The notes below the pieces were generated by a model. That model worked only from the letters and a program-made list of their open reading frames with translations. It was not told the origin of the DNA and ran no database searches. Position numbers and translations under genes: made by a program. Below, piece by piece: positions 5,779 through 9,083 of a stretch of DNA of 9,083 bases. This stretch comes from an uncultured Bacteroides sp. (GTDB lineage Bacteria > Bacteroidota > Bacteroidia > Bacteroidales > Bacteroidaceae), in the NCBI GenBank assembly GCA_900557355.1, contig USSR01000241.1:1-9083 (forward strand), read 5' to 3'. How positions within the stretch are numbered: the first letter of the stretch is position 1; each line of letters starts with the position of its first letter.

Positions 5779-8373
5779 TTAATATGTTGGTTGAACAGGA
5801 AATACATAAAACATTCTATCTGGCTTGAAATCAATCATCCATTGGTCTATCAATACATGGTCATCCAAAGCTGTGATGGATAAGGTGTGCTTTCCTTTTG
5901 CCAATCGATGATTCGTTTCACGAATAGCCTGCCCCCGAAGCACATTCTGTTTCCAGCCCTCCGTGCGGAAACCTTCTTTAAAGGAGCATATCTGAGGTTT
6001 TTCACCATCTATGCTGACACTGAAACGAATATCCCCTTTATCATTAGGTTGTGTAGGGATGACGGCGGTGCGCAGTGTCACTTCTCCATCCCATGAGCAA
6101 TCAAATTCAAAAGTAATTGATTTTCCCTTCGGTACGGAAACTGCATTCATGCTGTGCCCCAATGATTGAATTGTCATGACACCTTCGGACGCTCTTGCAT
6201 AATCGCAAGCATTAGAAACGATACAACTATCTTTAACTGCTTCTGCCAAAGGTAATGATTTTGTTCTTTTTAAAGAAGCATACTTCTCTATTTCTTTGTC
6301 TGTCAGCCATACAGGGACTTTAGGCGGATAGAACACATATAAATCTCGTGGATTGTGGCACATGGAGTATTTCCATTTGCCACCTGCCAGTTCATTGTTA
6401 TAGTAGTCCGTCAGGTCGCGTATTTCCTGATAAGCCTTGATACTTTTGGCGCAGGCAGCCATTAATTGGCTCTCTCGAGTCCATAAAGTCGTGTCGCAGC
6501 TTCCCGGAGAGATGCAACGTGCTCTCTGTGCCTCCAGCATCTTCGTGCTCATGGCTGCGGCACCAAATACGGGATACTTGATTTGGGCGAAGAAAGCGTC
6601 TTTGCGTTCCTGAGGAATTATTGCTTCCGTTTCCGATAAGATTTCTTTAATGGCTTCATAAGATTCCAGATAACGGTCCAGTTCTCCGCCGAATTCAGTC
6701 AGGCTAAAATCTGTATTTTTAACCGGAGACCAGCCTTTAGTATACTTCTTCTTGTCAAGTTCCACCTGATTCCAACCCATAAATTCCGGTTTACGGATGC
6801 CGCACAGGCGATAAAACTCTAACATGGCGGGCAATAGCTTTTCTCCTGCTTCTTTTCCGAATTCGCGGCAAAGCCAGTTCTTCTGATGCTCCACAAGCGT
6901 AGATGGAGATACGGAGTTGATATTCCATGCCATATCCAGAAAGAGTTCCAGATCGTAAGCCACCGGTTTCAGGTCGTGCACATTGACCACCCATAGGCGG
7001 CGGGCATTGCAGTCGTATGCCTGTTTCATTTCGCTATAAATCAATCCCGGCTGGGTAGTACATAGCCACATGTAGTCGTGCGGACGCCCCCAATAACTGA
7101 GATGATAATACACTCCGGCACCTCCGCTACGCTTTTGCTGTTCCTCGTCGCTCAAACGGGTCATATAGCCATAGTTGTCATCGCACCATATCAATGTGAT
7201 GTCCTCCGGCAGTTGCAAGCCATTCTCCATTATTTGAAGTACTTCTTTATAAGGGACAAAAGCTTGGGGGATTTTCTCTACATCCTTATTTACATATTTC
7301 GCCAGTAGTTTACGCTGGTCGTTGATTACTTGTTGCAGGGCATCGGTCTTTTCCTGAAGGGTCTTGACTCCTTCCATTCCACTGTCATGGATACCTCTCA
7401 TGCCCATAGTATAGAAATTCTCATAGGGGCCTGCCTCTTTCAGCCGTTCTATCCAATACGATTGCACTCCTTCACGGTTGGTCATGTAATTATAGTCGCC
7501 TCGCTCGCTGACTTTCCATTCGCCTACATTATTGCGCATCATTGGTTCGCAATGCGAAGTACCAATTAGGATGCCGCAACTATCGGCTGCTTCTTTGGCT
7601 CCCGGTACAAAGTAGAAAGGAGTGGTAATCCCATGCATACCCGGCCAAATGGCATTAGCACGAAGGCGCATCAGTAATTTAAAGATTTCTTTATAAGTCC
7701 GGGCACCGATACGCCCTTTAATGTCAGATGGCTCAAAGTTTTTCCAACTCCAAGGCTGTAAACTCCAGTCTTCGTCATTCAGGAAGATTCCACGGTATTC
7801 CACCGACGGGCTCTGGAAGGTGGTATAATTGGCAGGAACCGTCAGTGTTTCTTGTTTCATCGGCGTCACGTCTCCCCACCATACCCAAGGGGATACTCCT
7901 GCCAGACGGGAAAGTTCAAGTATTCCATAGGCAGTTCCGCGTCCGTCACTTCCTGCTATCAGTAACTGTTTTTTATTGGAATTGCCTGTGACTTTGATAA
8001 AAAAGGCATCTTTTTTAGTGCTAAGGCTGTCTACTGGAACTCCTGCTTTCCGTAGTTCTTTTATTGCGGCTTTGTCCTTGTCCAATTGGACAATACGAAG
8101 GGTCGAAGTCTCTAGCAAACCTTTCTTCGGTGATATGCCTGTTACCTGTTCTATATCATTGGCAAACATATCCAATGCAACGGTCACTACAGGAGATATG
8201 GATTTGGATATGGAATAAGTGACAGCTTGCTGCCCATTGAACCAGACAAATTCATTGTTTGCTATTTCAGGTTTCTCTGCTGCATGAACAGTTCTAATAC
8301 CTATAAACGAACTAACACACACAATAACCATTCCCAGTAATACCTGGCGTTTCTTTTCAAATCTCAAATTCAT
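5779..8373 (-). CDS. GH115 family alpha-glucuronidase, exported
   Basis: Family GH115 enzymes (xylan alpha-1,2-glucuronidase, EC 3.2.1.131) remove glucuronic or 4-O-methyl-glucuronic acid from xylan chains, including internal ones; some act on other GlcA-bearing plant glycans. The protein has 864 residues, full length for the family. Residues 1-32 form a signal peptide (MNLRFEKKRQ, hydrophobic core, VHAA), so it is probably periplasmic. An N-terminal alpha/beta domain (about 35-185) contains IAGSDGRGTAYGILELSR. The barrel (about 190-490) has YRGIFLNDEDWSLQPWSWKN, LRANAIWPGMHG, GTSHCEPMMRNN, GMRGIHDSGMEG, FVPYKEVLQ, LIWCDDNYGYMTRLSDEE and VYYHLSYWGRPHDY. D330, E377, D398 and D399 lie in these acidic blocks and are candidate catalytic or ligand residues (my assignment). 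A helical region follows at about 490-690, then a C-terminal beta domain (about 715-864). It is preceded by susD across a hairpin-bearing spacer and followed after 6 nt by GH2, so it is an operon member. No sign of damage. Confidence 0.96.
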   Translation of the reverse strand: MNLRFEKKRQVLLGMVIVCVSSFIGIRTVHAAEKPEIANNEFVWFNGQQAVTYSISKSISPVVTVALDMFANDIEQVTGISPKKGLLETSTLRIVQLDKDKAAIKELRKAGVPVDSLSTKKDAFFIKVTGNSNKKQLLIAGSDGRGTAYGILELSRLAGVSPWVWWGDVTPMKQETLTVPANYTTFQSPSVEYRGIFLNDEDWSLQPWSWKNFEPSDIKGRIGARTYKEIFKLLMRLRANAIWPGMHGITTPFYFVPGAKEAADSCGILIGTSHCEPMMRNNVGEWKVSERGDYNYMTNREGVQSYWIERLKEAGPYENFYTMGMRGIHDSGMEGVKTLQEKTDALQQVINDQRKLLAKYVNKDVEKIPQAFVPYKEVLQIMENGLQLPEDITLIWCDDNYGYMTRLSDEEQQKRSGGAGVYYHLSYWGRPHDYMWLCTTQPGLIYSEMKQAYDCNARRLWVVNVHDLKPVAYDLELFLDMAWNINSVSPSTLVEHQKNWLCREFGKEAGEKLLPAMLEFYRLCGIRKPEFMGWNQVELDKKKYTKGWSPVKNTDFSLTEFGGELDRYLESYEAIKEILSETEAIIPQERKDAFFAQIKYPVFGAAAMSTKMLEAQRARCISPGSCDTTLWTRESQLMAACAKSIKAYQEIRDLTDYYNNELAGGKWKYSMCHNPRDLYVFYPPKVPVWLTDKEIEKYASLKRTKSLPLAEAVKDSCIVSNACDYARASEGVMTIQSLGHSMNAVSVPKGKSITFEFDCSWDGEVTLRTAVIPTQPNDKGDIRFSVSIDGEKPQICSFKEGFRTEGWKQNVLRGQAIRETNHRLAKGKHTLSITALDDHVLIDQWMIDFKPDRMFYVFPVQPTY

Positions 8374-8405
8374 CAGTTATCTTGTTTAAATTAAAACTTT
8401 CCAAT

Positions 8406-8444
8406 AACAGGAATACCCACTTGCGTGGGATTCCTGTCTTTTTA
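8406..8444. promoter_or_regulatory. Intergenic hairpin between susD and GH115 (GCAA loop on the mRNA strand)
   Basis: On the minus (mRNA) strand, ACAGGAATCCCAC, loop GCAA, GTGGGTATTCCTGT forms a 13-bp stem with one bulged base, capped by a GNRA-type tetraloop; it covers 8408-8437. It follows the susD stop by about 32 nt and ends about 34 nt before the GH115 start. On the plus strand the same stem is followed by CTTTTTATA, an intrinsic-terminator layout for antisense transcripts. In the sense direction there is no immediate U-run, so partial attenuation or mRNA 3'-end protection after susD is more likely than full termination. Such an element would let SusC/SusD be made in larger amounts than the downstream enzymes. 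The stem is clear; the role is inferred. Confidence 0.7.
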
Positions 8445-8469
8445 TACATCCTGTTTCCTTGTTATCCTG

Positions 8470-9083
8470 TCAATATCCCGGATTCTGGTCTTCAGCACTC
8501 ATTAATTCATTGGCATCAATAGCTGCCTGAGGGATTGGGCGAAGTAATTTGTTCCCTATCGCTTGTTGGGCACGTCCTCTTATCTGAGGATTATATAAAT
8601 TATTATATTCCACAAGTTTTCGGGTTCGTCTTAAATCAATCCATCTGGAGTCCTGGCCAAATAATTCACATGCACGTTCTTTGAGTATAGCGTCCACATC
8701 AATGGAAGTAACTGCATTTAGTTGCGCGCGGCGGCGTACTTCATTCAGGCGTGCCAAAGCGTTTTCATTATTTCCTGCTTTGAAATAGGCTTCCGCTGCT
8801 ATCAGATAAACTTCCGATAGAGTAATGATGTGTATGTCACGGTAATCCGTTTTATTAGAGTAGCTTCCCGTATTAGAATCGTCAAATTTACGACATGGGC
8901 TTCCTCCATAGGAGTAAGTTACGAATGCTTCGTAATTAATCTCTCCCGGCATATATTCTTGAGGGTCACGGGTGTGGTCGGACATAGGAAGTATCCATGT
9001 GTTTTTCCGGTTTTCAGGATCAAGGGCTTTCCAAGCCTCTATATCTTCTTCTGTTTCATACCAAGCCGGGTAATAACGTTTGT
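8470..9083 (-). CDS. SusD/RagB-family nutrient-binding lipoprotein, C-terminal part, 5' end outside window
   Basis: SusD-like proteins are outer-membrane lipoproteins that cap a SusC TonB-dependent transporter and bind the target glycan at the cell surface. The open frame enters from the right edge (KRYYPAWYETEEDIEAW...) and ends at TGA 8472-8470, about 203 residues; the whole protein is usually 500-650. Typical C-terminal SusD features are present: LSEVYLIAAEAYFKAG followed by ALARLNEVRRRA (TPR-like helices), ILKERACELFGQDSRWIDLRRT, and the closing LRPIPQAAIDANELMSAEDQNPGY-type end (conserved RPIP and DQNPGY). An internal ATG at 8985 is not the start, because similarity continues upstream to the edge. 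The signal peptide, lipobox and presumed upstream susC lie beyond the window. It identifies the locus as a PUL and is the promoter-proximal gene of the enzymes to its left. Confidence 0.97.
   Translation of the reverse strand, partial: KRYYPAWYETEEDIEAWKALDPENRKNTWILPMSDHTRDPQEYMPGEINYEAFVTYSYGGSPCRKFDDSNTGSYSNKTDYRDIHIITLSEVYLIAAEAYFKAGNNENALARLNEVRRRAQLNAVTSIDVDAILKERACELFGQDSRWIDLRRTRKLVEYNNLYNPQIRGRAQQAIGNKLLRPIPQAAIDANELMSAEDQNPGY

Noticed and set aside
6791..8218. Short frames on both strands inside the GH115 gene
   Set aside because: They overlap the continuous GH115 frame and show no independent motif.

Overview
The window looks like a gut Bacteroides (Bacteroidota) chromosome. The main evidence is the C-terminus of a SusD-family outer-membrane glycan-binding protein followed on the same strand by two exported glycoside hydrolases, which is the layout of a polysaccharide utilization locus (PUL). 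A Bacteroides-type promoter element (TAnnTTTG) in front of mnmG and the character of the MnmG protein agree with this. No tRNA, rRNA, CRISPR array or transposase was seen.

Layout from left to right: (1) 1-1577, minus strand: the 5' 525 codons of mnmG (tRNA U34 modification), running off the left edge. (2) 1578-1794: the upstream region of mnmG, with a likely promoter at 1601-1609. (3) 1795-2358, plus strand: a decayed gene for a TPR-repeat lipoprotein, broken by stops and frame changes. (4) 2359-2415: two adjacent palindromes, the larger one probably marking the end of the PUL transcript. (5) 2537-2915, minus strand: the remnant of a second GH2 gene. Its start and signal-peptide codons are joined directly, out of frame, to its last ~113 codons, and the catalytic body is missing. 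(6) 2929-5772, minus strand: an intact GH2 beta-glycosidase of the beta-galactosidase type. (7) 5779-8373, minus strand: an intact GH115 alpha-glucuronidase. (8) 8374-8469: an intergenic region with a strong GCAA-capped hairpin. (9) 8470-9083, minus strand: the C-terminal ~203 residues of SusD; its 5' part, and presumably susC, lie beyond the right edge.

How it works together (inference from family knowledge): SusC/SusD bind and import oligosaccharides. The periplasmic GH115 enzyme removes alpha-linked (4-O-methyl-)glucuronic acid side groups, and the GH2 exo-enzyme trims terminal beta-linked sugars. GH115 and GH2 are separated by only 6 nt, and the GH2 remnant starts 13 nt after the intact GH2 stop, so these genes form one operon reading right to left. 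The substrate is most likely a glucuronic-acid-decorated plant polymer such as glucuronoxylan or arabinogalactan, but the window does not settle this.

The most notable parts are the decaying zone between mnmG and the PUL (two gene remnants and palindromes within ~1.1 kb), the internally deleted GH2 gene, and the susD-GH115 intergenic hairpin.
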